Positions 35,973 through 44,840 of a DNA stretch of 64,000 bases are shown piece after piece. How positions within the stretch are numbered: position 1 is the stretch's first letter; every line of letters begins with the position of its first letter. The stretch lies in contig JBBSQW010000006.1 in assembly GCA_038243635.1 (NCBI GenBank), forward strand, positions 113,412 to 177,411, given 5' to 3'. The stretch comes from Pseudopedobacter sp038243635 (GTDB lineage Bacteria > Bacteroidota > Bacteroidia > Sphingobacteriales > Sphingobacteriaceae). Position numbers and translations under genes: made by a program. The notes under the pieces are model-generated. The model searched no databases, was not told where the DNA came from, and saw only the letters and a program-made list of their open reading frames with translations.

Positions 35973-37772
35973 ATGAATACCATCAAAACGTATTTTCTAT
36001 TTGCCTTTCTAATTTTGTCATCAGTGCAGTTACGGGCGCAAAAAGATCGGATTCCGGTTACGCGAAAGGCCTTTAACGATGATACCACGACTTTTCGTTT
36101 TGCCATCGTTTCAGATAGAAATGGAGGAATGAGAACCGGTGTATTTGATAGCGCTGTAACAAAACTTAATCTGCTTCAACCTGAGTTCGTGTTGTCTGTT
36201 GGCGATTTGATTGATGGTTACACGGAAGATCCGAAAGTATGGAATGCACAATGGGATGAGTTTGACAGCGTAGTTAACCGACTGGACATGCCTTTCTATT
36301 ATGTGCCGGGAAACCATGATACTAGCAATGAATTATTGACCGAAGTTTGGAAGAAAAGACATGGTCTTGACTACTACAGTTTTGTTCATAAAAATGTTCT
36401 TTTCATTGCGCTAAACTCCGATGAAATTAAGAATGGCGGAATCAGTAAAAAACAAGTTGAGTATGTTAAAAATGCGCTTAACCAACACCAAAAAGTACAA
36501 TGGACTTTCGTTTTTATGCATCGTCCGCTTTGGTCTTACGGAGATCAAGCAGGATTTAAAGAAATAGGCGATGCGCTAAAAGGTAGAAAATACACGCTTT
36601 TCTCTGCACATCATCACAATTATCAGTACCAAGTCGTCGGCGGAATGGACCATTACGTTTTGGCTACCACAGGCGGTGGAAGTTATATGCGAGGGCCTGA
36701 TGTGGGCGAATTGGATCACATAACTTGGGTAACCATGAAGAAGGATGGACCAAAAGTAGCTCATCTTGATTTGACTGGGATTTACGATAAAAATTTGGTT
36801 CCAACTGCAGATTACAACGATATCCAAAGTTTGCGAGAAGGAAACTGGTTAAAGGTTAAGCCCTCTGTTCAGAACTCAGAGAACTTCAAGTCTTTCCCTC
36901 TGGCTCTTATTGTCAAGAACGAGATGAAACGACCGATGTCCATTTCGGGAAATCTTGATGCCCAATATGGTGTTCATTTTGAGCCGAGCGTAATAGCTGA
37001 AAAGGTAGCGCCCGGAACTGAGAAGATTATTACAGTAAATGCGATTGCGGATGACGGAACAATGAGTATTGAAGTGCTGAACAATCATCCAATTGCAATT
37101 AAATTAAACGCTGGTTTTGAACGAAAAAATCGCAACGACATAAGCTTAAGTACAAAAAAAGCCTTATTGGTAGATTGGAAACATAGACTTAACACCGACA
37201 AAAATAAGGTGAAGGTAGATGGAATGTTAAAAGAATGGAATCAAGATTTATTTATCTCGGTTGTAAATCCTCAATTTCTATATGAGGATTGGGACTGGAA
37301 AGGAGCAGAAGATGGACAATTTTCTTTTGCAGTAACAACTGATTCAGAAACCCTTTTTGTAGCAGTTAAATTTGCAGACGACCGAGTTATTCTTGATAAA
37401 AAAAAGATTGAAGCGCTCCAAGATAAGTTCTACGTCCATATGAATTCATCACCAACAAGTAGTGAAAACTACTATAAACTTGAGTTTGCCAAGAGTAAGA
37501 ATGATAATCATCCTTTAATGAACGAAGATGCTAAAAAGTTAATTGGACTTAAAGCGATAGTTGTAGCGAATCCAAATGATCAAACGCTGGAGTTGGCTAT
37601 TCCGTTAAAAAGTATAAACGCTTTAAAAGCTGATGCGATACGCATAAATATTGGCGTTATGGATCATGATCGTCCTGAAAACACCAAGCCTTCCGTTCTT
37701 TGGTGGAGACCAGTTTGGGGGAGTAGCGAAGATTATAAAGGTTCCTCCACATTTTATAGATTAAAAGATTAG
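35973..37772 (+). CDS. secreted calcineurin-like metallophosphoesterase with C-terminal beta-sandwich
   Basis: 599 residues. Signal peptide ending LRAQ. Metallophosphoesterase motifs: FAIVSDRNGGMRTGVFD (family usually DRTGG), VLSVGDLIDGY, YVPGNHDTSNE, FVFMHRPLW and SAHHHNY. After about residue 400 comes a second domain (NKVKVDGMLKEWNQ..., TLFVAVKFADDRV) like the CBM9-type sugar- or heme-binding fold. It is translated 6 bp after the GH92 gene, so the pair may act together, for example on phosphorylated mannan; that link is inference. Confidence 0.85.
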   Translation: MNTIKTYFLFAFLILSSVQLRAQKDRIPVTRKAFNDDTTTFRFAIVSDRNGGMRTGVFDSAVTKLNLLQPEFVLSVGDLIDGYTEDPKVWNAQWDEFDSVVNRLDMPFYYVPGNHDTSNELLTEVWKKRHGLDYYSFVHKNVLFIALNSDEIKNGGISKKQVEYVKNALNQHQKVQWTFVFMHRPLWSYGDQAGFKEIGDALKGRKYTLFSAHHHNYQYQVVGGMDHYVLATTGGGSYMRGPDVGELDHITWVTMKKDGPKVAHLDLTGIYDKNLVPTADYNDIQSLREGNWLKVKPSVQNSENFKSFPLALIVKNEMKRPMSISGNLDAQYGVHFEPSVIAEKVAPGTEKIITVNAIADDGTMSIEVLNNHPIAIKLNAGFERKNRNDISLSTKKALLVDWKHRLNTDKNKVKVDGMLKEWNQDLFISVVNPQFLYEDWDWKGAEDGQFSFAVTTDSETLFVAVKFADDRVILDKKKIEALQDKFYVHMNSSPTSSENYYKLEFAKSKNDNHPLMNEDAKKLIGLKAIVVANPNDQTLELAIPLKSINALKADAIRINIGVMDHDRPENTKPSVLWWRPVWGSSEDYKGSSTFYRLKD

Positions 37773-37877
37773 AATTTGGTATTAAGAAACCCAGCGAAGA
37801 ACAGGAAAATAAGATCTTTAGAAGATTTAAAATCAACAAATAGAATAGAGAGTGAACTGCCAGCTTATCAATAAAAT

Positions 37878-38915
37878 ATGAAGAAAATTTGTTTAAAACA
37901 TTTACTTTTTGCGAGTCTATTCCTACTGGTAAGCGCTTGTTCAACCGTTCGCGAAGCAGTGCCAGTAAACAAAAATTCTAGTAAAGAAGCGCAAGAATTG
38001 TTGAAATACCTTTACCAGATCAAAGGTACAAAGACGCTTTACGGAATGCATAATATCATTGGAGGAATGTCGAAAGCTATTGATAGCATTTATCATATCA
38101 CTGGCCACTATCCTGTAATTTGGGGTGGAGATTTCGGTTTTGCTGATGAAAACCACGATATAGACAACATCAAATATCGTCCGTTGTTGGTTCCAGAGAT
38201 TAAAAAGCAATACGCCAGAGGTTCCATCATTGTGATGTCTTACCATCAAGCAAATCCATTTTTGGGCGAGCCAACTCCTTTTAAAGGAGGGATTATTAGC
38301 CAATTGACTGATGAACAATGGAAAGAATTGACCACGCCGGGCACACCACTTTACAAAAAGTGGACGGTGCAAATGGATTTAATTGCTGTTTATTTTAAGG
38401 AACTACAAGACGCTAAAATTCCCATAATTTTTAGACCATACCATGAAATGAATGGTGATTGGTTTTGGTGGGGCCATAGAAAAGGAGAGGATGGTTTCAA
38501 AGCATTATGGCATCAGCTTTATGATTATTACACCATACATCACAAACTAAATAACATTCTTTGGGCTTGGACGCCAGATAAGCCTTGGGATGATGTTGGA
38601 GATTATTACCCTAATGATAGTACGGTGGATGTTTTGGGTTGTGATATTTACCCAATGAACGATTCAACAGCTGTTTATCCGCAAGTGTTTTATGATAGAA
38701 TGTTAAAATTGGCAAACGGAAAACCACTAGCATTAACCGAAAATAGCGTTTTGCCGAGTCCAGAAGTATTAAAAAAACAACCTTGGGTTTGGATGATGAG
38801 TTGGGGAAAAATGGTTTTTAATACCAACACACCCCAAGAAATTAAGGACTTTACAGATCAAAAGCAGGTGTTGATGCTAAAAGCCATTCCACAAAAAGTA
38901 AAACAGGATAAATGA
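37878..38915 (+). CDS. GH26 mannanase, lipoprotein
   Basis: 345 residues. Lipobox LLVSAC, then STVREAVPVNKNS and the GH26 domain almost at once, so it sits close to the membrane, probably on the periplasmic side. Catalytic Glu190 (FRPYHEMNGDWFWWG) and Glu288 (LALTENSVLPS). It is the shortest of the four GH26 proteins; family members like this often trim small manno-oligosaccharides. A 257 bp gap follows with no ORF of note. Confidence 0.93.
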   Translation: MKKICLKHLLFASLFLLVSACSTVREAVPVNKNSSKEAQELLKYLYQIKGTKTLYGMHNIIGGMSKAIDSIYHITGHYPVIWGGDFGFADENHDIDNIKYRPLLVPEIKKQYARGSIIVMSYHQANPFLGEPTPFKGGIISQLTDEQWKELTTPGTPLYKKWTVQMDLIAVYFKELQDAKIPIIFRPYHEMNGDWFWWGHRKGEDGFKALWHQLYDYYTIHHKLNNILWAWTPDKPWDDVGDYYPNDSTVDVLGCDIYPMNDSTAVYPQVFYDRMLKLANGKPLALTENSVLPSPEVLKKQPWVWMMSWGKMVFNTNTPQEIKDFTDQKQVLMLKAIPQKVKQDK

Positions 38916-39172
38916 CGCTATGGATAAATCGAGATATTTCTGCTTCGTTTTTATTTTGCTGTGTTCAGCTTACCATAGGAAGGAATGATGATTTAAAAAT
39001 TGGAATTAGCCTGACGGGTTTTAGAATTGCAAATAAACCAAAGTACTGACTTTGATTGAGCTTTAATTCGGCCTTGAAAATCATATAGCTATAATAAGTG
39101 GCTGTGTGTTAATGCTTTGTTTATTTACAAATTACATTGAAAAGATTACATAATCATACCAAATAAAAGAAT

Positions 39173-40633
39173 ATGAATTTAAAAACGACTAAAAAAATCC
39201 TACTGACAGCAATAGTTTCAGTAATTGGATTTAACACTTTTGCGCAGAACCCAGATCAATCTGTAATTAATTTATGGACTAAAAAAGATTTGAAGTTTGA
39301 CAGCCCAAAAACTGGGAATCCATTGTTGCCAGGTTATTACGCCGACCCCACCATCATAGAAGATAATGGTACATTTTATATTTATGCCACAAGTGATATG
39401 CCCCAGTGGAACGATATAACTAGACTGGCAGTATGGTCATCCACAGATTTTGTGAACTGGAAATGCGATTATTTGAATTGGCCAATTAAGGGAGAGCAAA
39501 GTAGCACTACCGGAACGCAATCAGGCGTTTGGGCGCCCAGCGTAATAAAAGCGCCAAATGGCAAATTTTATATGTACGTTACCATTGGGCAGGAAGTTTG
39601 GGCAGGTGTAGCAGATCACCCTGTTGGCCCATGGAAAAACGCAAAAGCAGATAATACACCACTGATCAGAAAAAAGGAATATTTTTATGTAGAAACTATT
39701 GATGCCGAGTGCTTTATCGATGATGATGGACAGGCTTACCTTTACTGGGGCTCTTCAGACAGTGGTCGCGACATAGAGGGTAGATGCTTGGGCGTTAAAT
39801 TAAAATCCGACATGGTTACTTTTGACGGCTTACCGCAGGATGTTACACCGCCGCATTATTTTGAAGCACCATTTATGTTCAAAAAAGATGGTAAATATTA
39901 CTTTTCTTATTCGTGGGGAAAAACTTGGGACGAAACCTACCAAATTCGCTACGCAACTGGTCCAACACCCTTTGGTCCGTGGACAGAAGGAATGGTACGG
40001 CCAATCTTAAGTACTGATGACGGCGATAACAAAATAAAATCTACTGGACACCATAGTATCCTACAATTTAGCGGTAAATATTACATTGTTTACCACCGTT
40101 TTAACACGTTAGACAAATACGATATTTCTCAGAAACTACGTCAAGTAGCGGTTGACGAATTAAATTTTAACCCAGATGGATCTTTGCAAAGAGTAATTAC
40201 AACTCATAAAGGAGTTGGCGCTTTACAATCCGTTCAAACAAAATTAAACCTTGCTTTTGGTGCAAAGGTTACCAGCTCTAGCGATTTGGATAGTGTGGTA
40301 ACCAAAGCAAAATTCGCAGTAGATGAAAATAACGGAACGCTTTGGATTGGTGGACAATATGCCCAAGAATGGTTGCAGTTAGATTTGGGAGCTGTAAAAT
40401 CTTTCAATGAGATTCAAATTTTCCCCGAGTTCCCGATTAAAGCTTATCAATATAAAATAGAAATTTCCGATGATAATAAAACCTGGAAATTGGCTGCTGA
40501 TCAATGGGAAAATACCAAAATAGGTTCTCCCATGGTAAGTCGAGAAAAATACAAAGGAAGATATATTCGTCTCACTTTAAGAAACGAAAAACAAAATGTG
40601 AGACCAGGGATTTGGGAGGTTAAAATATATTAA
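39173..40633 (+). CDS. GH43-family glycosidase with C-terminal F5/8-type (CBM32-like) domain
   Basis: 486 residues. Signal peptide ending NTFAQ. Five-bladed GH43 propeller (about 40-330): LPGYYADPTIIEDNGTFYIY with the base Asp, ECFIDDDGQAYLYWG (pKa-tuning Asp), PHYFEAPFMFKKDGKYYFSY with the acid Glu, and STGHHSILQFSGKYYIVYHR. From about 365 a discoidin-like sandwich (TLWIGGQYAQEWLQLDLG, FNEIQIFPEF, RYIRLTLRNE) probably binds sugar. GH43 acts on arabinose, xylose or galactose side chains, so it may trim mixed plant hemicellulose; the specificity is unknown. Confidence 0.92.
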   Translation: MNLKTTKKILLTAIVSVIGFNTFAQNPDQSVINLWTKKDLKFDSPKTGNPLLPGYYADPTIIEDNGTFYIYATSDMPQWNDITRLAVWSSTDFVNWKCDYLNWPIKGEQSSTTGTQSGVWAPSVIKAPNGKFYMYVTIGQEVWAGVADHPVGPWKNAKADNTPLIRKKEYFYVETIDAECFIDDDGQAYLYWGSSDSGRDIEGRCLGVKLKSDMVTFDGLPQDVTPPHYFEAPFMFKKDGKYYFSYSWGKTWDETYQIRYATGPTPFGPWTEGMVRPILSTDDGDNKIKSTGHHSILQFSGKYYIVYHRFNTLDKYDISQKLRQVAVDELNFNPDGSLQRVITTHKGVGALQSVQTKLNLAFGAKVTSSSDLDSVVTKAKFAVDENNGTLWIGGQYAQEWLQLDLGAVKSFNEIQIFPEFPIKAYQYKIEISDDNKTWKLAADQWENTKIGSPMVSREKYKGRYIRLTLRNEKQNVRPGIWEVKIY

Positions 40634-40644
40634 TTGTGGTAAAA

Positions 40645-41505
40645 ATGAATAAACTTGTTGGAATTGATATTGGTGGGTCGCATATAACCGCATCGAAAGT
40701 GTCGGATCATAATTTAGAGTTAGTGCAAAGTAGTTTTCAAAGAGAGCGAGTTGATTCTGCTGCAGATGCTAAGTCAATTGTTAAAGCTTGGAGCGAAGTA
40801 ATTAAAAACTGTACAGGGAAAGAAAAGGATAGTACAATAGGGATAGCAATTCCTGGTCCTTTTGATTATGAGAATGGGATTTGTTTAATGCAAAACCAGG
40901 GTAAATATGACGCACTGTACGGGTTGAATATAAAGACGTTACTTGCCAAAGAACTTGGGATTTCTACGGAAAACATTAGGTTTAATAATGATGCTGCTTG
41001 TTTTTTACAGGGTGAAGTTTATAAAGTAGCGCAAAGTTCAAAAACTGCCATTGGTATTACTTTAGGAACCGGACTAGGTACTGCTTTTATTATTGATGGT
41101 AAATCTTTCGATGCCGATTTATGGAACACGCCTTTTAAAGGGGGAATTATAGAAGATTATATCTCGTCGCGTTGGTTTGTTTCAGAGTTTAAGGCAAGAT
41201 CTGGTAAAGAAATTAAGGATGTTGAAGACTTGGTAGAAAATTACCCAGATTACGATTTAACCAAAGACTTATTTCGTGATTTCAGCAAGAATCTGGCAGA
41301 TTTTCTTTTGTTTTTTATAAAACTAAAGAAAGCAGAATGCATCGTTATTGGAGGAAATATATCAAAAGCTGAAGCTTTCTTTTTAAACGATGTAAAGCAA
41401 TTACTTTACAAGGGCTTAGGTTATGAAATTCCGTTGTACATCTCGTCATTGGGAGAACAAGCCGCTTTAATAGGAGCGAGCGTTTTATTTAAATCAGACA
41501 ATTAA
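40645..41505 (+). CDS. ROK-family sugar kinase
   Basis: 286 residues from ATG 40645 (a GTG at 40636 is also in frame). Actin-like ATPase fold: VGIDIGGSHITASKV (phosphate 1), GIAIPGPFDYENGI, RFNNDAACFLQGE with the catalytic Asp, and GITLGTGLGTAFIIDG (phosphate 2). The zinc-binding CxCGxxGC motif of most ROK kinases is missing; the corresponding region reads GIIEDYISSRW. A hexokinase for the glucose (and mannose) set free by GH130 and mannosidases would complete the pathway. Starts 12 nt after GH43. Confidence 0.85.
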   Translation: MNKLVGIDIGGSHITASKVSDHNLELVQSSFQRERVDSAADAKSIVKAWSEVIKNCTGKEKDSTIGIAIPGPFDYENGICLMQNQGKYDALYGLNIKTLLAKELGISTENIRFNNDAACFLQGEVYKVAQSSKTAIGITLGTGLGTAFIIDGKSFDADLWNTPFKGGIIEDYISSRWFVSEFKARSGKEIKDVEDLVENYPDYDLTKDLFRDFSKNLADFLLFFIKLKKAECIVIGGNISKAEAFFLNDVKQLLYKGLGYEIPLYISSLGEQAALIGASVLFKSDN

Positions 41506-41514
41506 AATTGTTGC

Positions 41515-42609
41515 ATGTTAAAAGTTAAGTATTTAGCCGTAGCGCTATTGTTACTAGTAGGTTCTTCAACCTATGCGCAGAAATTCAAATTTATTGAAAG
41601 CGACAGTCATCGGTTGGATTATATGGGTCGTGTAATGCAAACCGATTCATCCGCTAACTTTTATTGGTGCGGTACAAGTGTGCAAATCAAAGTTAAAAAC
41701 TCACCAACGGTGAAAGTAGTGCTCGGTGAGCATGTTGATTTTAATTATTATGATGTACTTATAGACGGAAAGTACTCTGATAAAATTAAAGTGCTGAAAG
41801 GAAAAAACACTTACACCGTGGCAACAAACTTAGACAACAATGCCCACGTTATTCAAATTTTTAAGGCTACAAACACAGACGAACGTGTGACCGATTTTTA
41901 TGGTTTTTTAGTAGAAGAAAACGCAAAAATTTTAAAGCAGAAACATAAGAAACAGCTAAAAATGGAATTCTTTGGAGATTCTATTACTGCCGGGCATGGC
42001 GTAGAAGTAAAAGACGGAGATCCGGATACCTATTTTGCAGAATTCTTTAATAATTATTTCACCTACGCTGCGGTAACAGCAAGACATTTTAATGCTCAAT
42101 ACTACAACACATCTAAAAGCGGAATAGGAATAACTGTGAGCTGGGATAAAGCTATCATGCCAGAAATTTACCATCGACTAAACCCCAATGATTCTACCAG
42201 TCAATGGGACTTTTCAAAATATCAACCTGATATTGTAGTCGTTAATCTTTTTCAAAATGATAATTCTTTAGTGCTTAAGCCAGAACATGAGCAGTTCAAA
42301 AAACGGTTTGGAAATACTAAACCTTCAGAAGATTTTATCATCAATGCTTATGCGGATTTTATTCAGTCTTTAAGAAAGGTTTATCCAAACGCAAATATCA
42401 TTTGTACACTGGGTAATATGGACGTGGTAAACGAAGGTTCTAAATGGCCGAGCTACATAAAAGCCGCAGCTAAAGGTTTAAACGACAATAAAGTTTACGT
42501 GAAAATTTTCACCCCTAAAAACACCTACGGTCATCCGCGGATAAAGGAACAACAGGCAATGGGAGATGAATTAATTAAATTTATTGAGGCTAATAAGTTG
42601 GATAAATAA
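41515..42609 (+). CDS. CE2-like SGNH carbohydrate esterase
   Basis: 364 residues. Signal peptide ending SSTYAQ. An N-terminal beta-sandwich (about 25-135: NFYWCGTSVQIKVKNS, YYDVLIDGKY) leads to an SGNH hydrolase: KMEFFGDSITAGHGVE with Ser156, VVNLFQNDNS with the block III Asn, and YGHPRIKEQQAMGDEL with His340. This two-domain order is that of carbohydrate esterase family 2, whose members remove 6-O-acetyl groups from mannan and glucomannan. It suits acetylated glucomannan as the substrate and is the last gene of the locus. Confidence 0.87.
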   Translation: MLKVKYLAVALLLLVGSSTYAQKFKFIESDSHRLDYMGRVMQTDSSANFYWCGTSVQIKVKNSPTVKVVLGEHVDFNYYDVLIDGKYSDKIKVLKGKNTYTVATNLDNNAHVIQIFKATNTDERVTDFYGFLVEENAKILKQKHKKQLKMEFFGDSITAGHGVEVKDGDPDTYFAEFFNNYFTYAAVTARHFNAQYYNTSKSGIGITVSWDKAIMPEIYHRLNPNDSTSQWDFSKYQPDIVVVNLFQNDNSLVLKPEHEQFKKRFGNTKPSEDFIINAYADFIQSLRKVYPNANIICTLGNMDVVNEGSKWPSYIKAAAKGLNDNKVYVKIFTPKNTYGHPRIKEQQAMGDELIKFIEANKLDK

Positions 42610-42666
42610 AATAATTATATTCCTCTAGTGCGAGTATTAGCGTGGTATATTAAGAATGATTCTGAC

Positions 42667-42872
42667 TGACTTGTGGTTTATGCAAATTATTTTAGTCACA
42701 AGTCAGGCTTTGGCTGAAGGCTTTCGCTCTAAGACTTGCGCCAGAAAAGGGACAAAAGCAAAGCCTTAGAGCCGAGGAATGGTGGATAAGCCTGACTTGT
42801 GCTTTACGCAAATTATTATAGTCACAAGTCAGGCTTTGGCTGATGGCTTTCGCTCTAAGACTTGCGTCAGAA
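42667..42872. repeat. tandem composite repeat at the end of the mannan locus
   Basis: Two 80 bp units, 42667-42746 and 42793-42872, are nearly identical and spaced by 126 bp. Each begins with an inverted repeat (tgacttgtg ... cacaagtca) and continues agtcaggctttggctgaagg, ctttcgctctaagacttgcg. The spacer between units holds ccttagagcc, complementary to the gctctaag of the units. No coding sense can be made of it. Confidence 0.75.
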
Positions 42873-42913
42873 GAGAGCCAACGCATTTACGTTAACGATT
42901 GAAACGACATCCT

Positions 42914-42950
42914 TTTTTTGTCCTTCTACTCCGCTCAGGATGACAAAAAA
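42914..42950. repeat. short palindromic intergenic repeat, copy 2
   Basis: gtccttctactccgctcagg and atgac (42920-42944) within ttttttgtc/gacaaaaaa arms. This is the reverse complement of the copy at 2685-2709 with a few changes. It may act as a terminator for either neighbour. Confidence 0.65.
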
Positions 42951-43023
42951 AGATATAGTGAAAAGCGTGTATAAACGCCCAAAAACTTTACAAGATAATT
43001 TAATTACTAACAAATCCTCCACC

Positions 43024-44814
43024 TTACTTACTAAACAACAAATCGGGGTTGCTTAAATACTGATTGTAAATCATCAGTAATTTATACCTCGATACGTAAG
43101 CTACCACACGGTCGTTCTTTCTTACTAAAATATGTTCTTCCTTAACAATTGAAGGTTGGCTAGATAATTTTTTTCGCAATCCTGTGAAGTCAACCACCTC
43201 AAAATCGGTATCCATTATTTCTTTTGCGGTGCGCACATCATAAGTTTCAAAATCTTTTAAAAGGGTTCGTAAAGTTTTAACCTCAATAATGCCTATAATC
43301 TTATTCTCCGAATTTACTACCGGGGCCAACGCATACTCGTAAACCGAGAAATGTTCTATGATATTCCTGAGCTTGTCCTCTTCATGTACAAAATCTTTCA
43401 CAGGCTCAATAATATCATTCATATTAATCTGATTGATGATAAATTTCTCCATTTGGATAGTGCCATGACCAGTAGGAACCAAGGGATTTACCTTTTCAAA
43501 ATAATTTTTAACGGTGTAAGCCACTGCCGTTACAATCATTAAAGGAACAATAATGGTATAACTTTCGGTAGTGTCGGCAATTAGAAATATGGCGGTAACA
43601 GGCGCTCGCATTACACATGCAAAAGTTGCAGCCATGCCTAAAAAAACAAAAGTATTGGGTGCTAATCCCGCTAAATCTCCCGAAATAACGAATACAGTTT
43701 TAAATACTAAATAACCCATTAACCCTCCGGCTACCAAAGAAGGAGCGAAGTAACCACCTTCTCCGCCCGCTGCCAAACTTAAACCAGTAGTAATTGGTCT
43801 TAACAATAGCAAAATAAAAATTAATATCAAACCATTAAAAGGTTGAAAAATTGGATTCGCCAACAAGGAGTTCTTCCACAACATGGGTTCTTGCCCGTGT
43901 AGTAGCTTGTTTATAGAAACATATCCTTCGCCGTATAGTGCTGGGAAAAAGTAAATCAGCGCTCCCAAAATAGATCCTCCTGCCAAAGCAATTACCCAAG
44001 GATTGCCCAATCTTGCAAGTTTACGGTAACAAAACCCATAAACCTTTACCATGTATGTTGCCGTAAGCATCCCCACAATACCAATAATAATTACGTAAGG
44101 CATACTTTGGTACGAGAACTCGTTGATGTGGGCATCAAACCTTAGGTTATCTCCCATAATGAGCTCAAATAAAATTTTTCCGGCTGCAGAAGATATCAGT
44201 AAAGGGATTAATAAAGCGGGACTAAAGCTGGGTAAAACTACCTCCAAAGCAAACAAAAAGCCACCTATTGGCGCATTGTACATCGCAGATATTCCGGATG
44301 CTGTGCCGCAACCAATTAATAAGGTTCTTAACTTGTAACTTAAACCCAGTCGTTTACCAAGGTTAGAGCCAATAGAAGCGCCAGATGTTATAATTGCGGA
44401 TTCCATTCCAGAGCTTCCGCCAAAGCCAATGGTTATGGCGGCGCTAATTACTTTGGTGTAAATTAACCGCAGTTTAATAAACGATTGATGATTTTCTATC
44501 GCATCAATCACGTTACGCATCCCTTTAAAGTAGGTGGTTGTTTTAAAAGCAGTTTGGTTAAGTAAATTTACCAGTAACAAGCCTACTAAAGGCACTAAAA
44601 ATAAAACGTAGCCGGGGAAAAAGCTAACTGCATAGTTCTCAACCGCGTAGGTAATTTGTTTAATTAAAATAGCGGCCAAACCTACCGTTAGGCCAACAAT
44701 TAAACTCAGCAAAATGACGGTTAAATTCTTGTCTTTTTGCTGGTCAATAATATGCCCAAATTTTATCCGTAGCTTTTTTAACTTTGTAGAATAGATGTTG
44801 CTGATTTTAGGCAT
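43024..44814 (-). CDS. ClC-type chloride channel/antiporter with tandem CBS domains
   Basis: 596 residues from ATG 44814 (MPKISNIYS). The 14 extra residues possible upstream would overlap surE, so this start is preferred. About 10 membrane segments with the ClC motifs GFGGSSGMESAII (in place of GREGP), IGCGTASGISAMYNAPIGG and AAGGEGGYFAPSLVAGG. The C-terminal 150 residues hold two CBS domains (FSVYEYALAPVVNSENK; EHILVRKNDRVVAYVSRYKL), which usually bind adenosine nucleotides. It is divergent from surE with a 26 bp gap. Confidence 0.9.
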   Translation of the reverse strand: MPKISNIYSTKLKKLRIKFGHIIDQQKDKNLTVILLSLIVGLTVGLAAILIKQITYAVENYAVSFFPGYVLFLVPLVGLLLVNLLNQTAFKTTTYFKGMRNVIDAIENHQSFIKLRLIYTKVISAAITIGFGGSSGMESAIITSGASIGSNLGKRLGLSYKLRTLLIGCGTASGISAMYNAPIGGFLFALEVVLPSFSPALLIPLLISSAAGKILFELIMGDNLRFDAHINEFSYQSMPYVIIIGIVGMLTATYMVKVYGFCYRKLARLGNPWVIALAGGSILGALIYFFPALYGEGYVSINKLLHGQEPMLWKNSLLANPIFQPFNGLILIFILLLLRPITTGLSLAAGGEGGYFAPSLVAGGLMGYLVFKTVFVISGDLAGLAPNTFVFLGMAATFACVMRAPVTAIFLIADTTESYTIIVPLMIVTAVAYTVKNYFEKVNPLVPTGHGTIQMEKFIINQINMNDIIEPVKDFVHEEDKLRNIIEHFSVYEYALAPVVNSENKIIGIIEVKTLRTLLKDFETYDVRTAKEIMDTDFEVVDFTGLRKKLSSQPSIVKEEHILVRKNDRVVAYVSRYKLLMIYNQYLSNPDLLFSK

Positions 44815-44840
44815 AATTTCGTTACACAAAATAGATACCA

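Noticed and set aside
38920..38988. A 22-codon ORF with a hydrophobic stretch after the last GH26
   Set aside because: It starts like a signal peptide but stops at once and nothing recognisable follows. Too short to support.
42667..42872. CRISPR array with two repeats
   Set aside because: Units are 80 bp with internal dyads and there are only two. This does not fit repeat-spacer structure.
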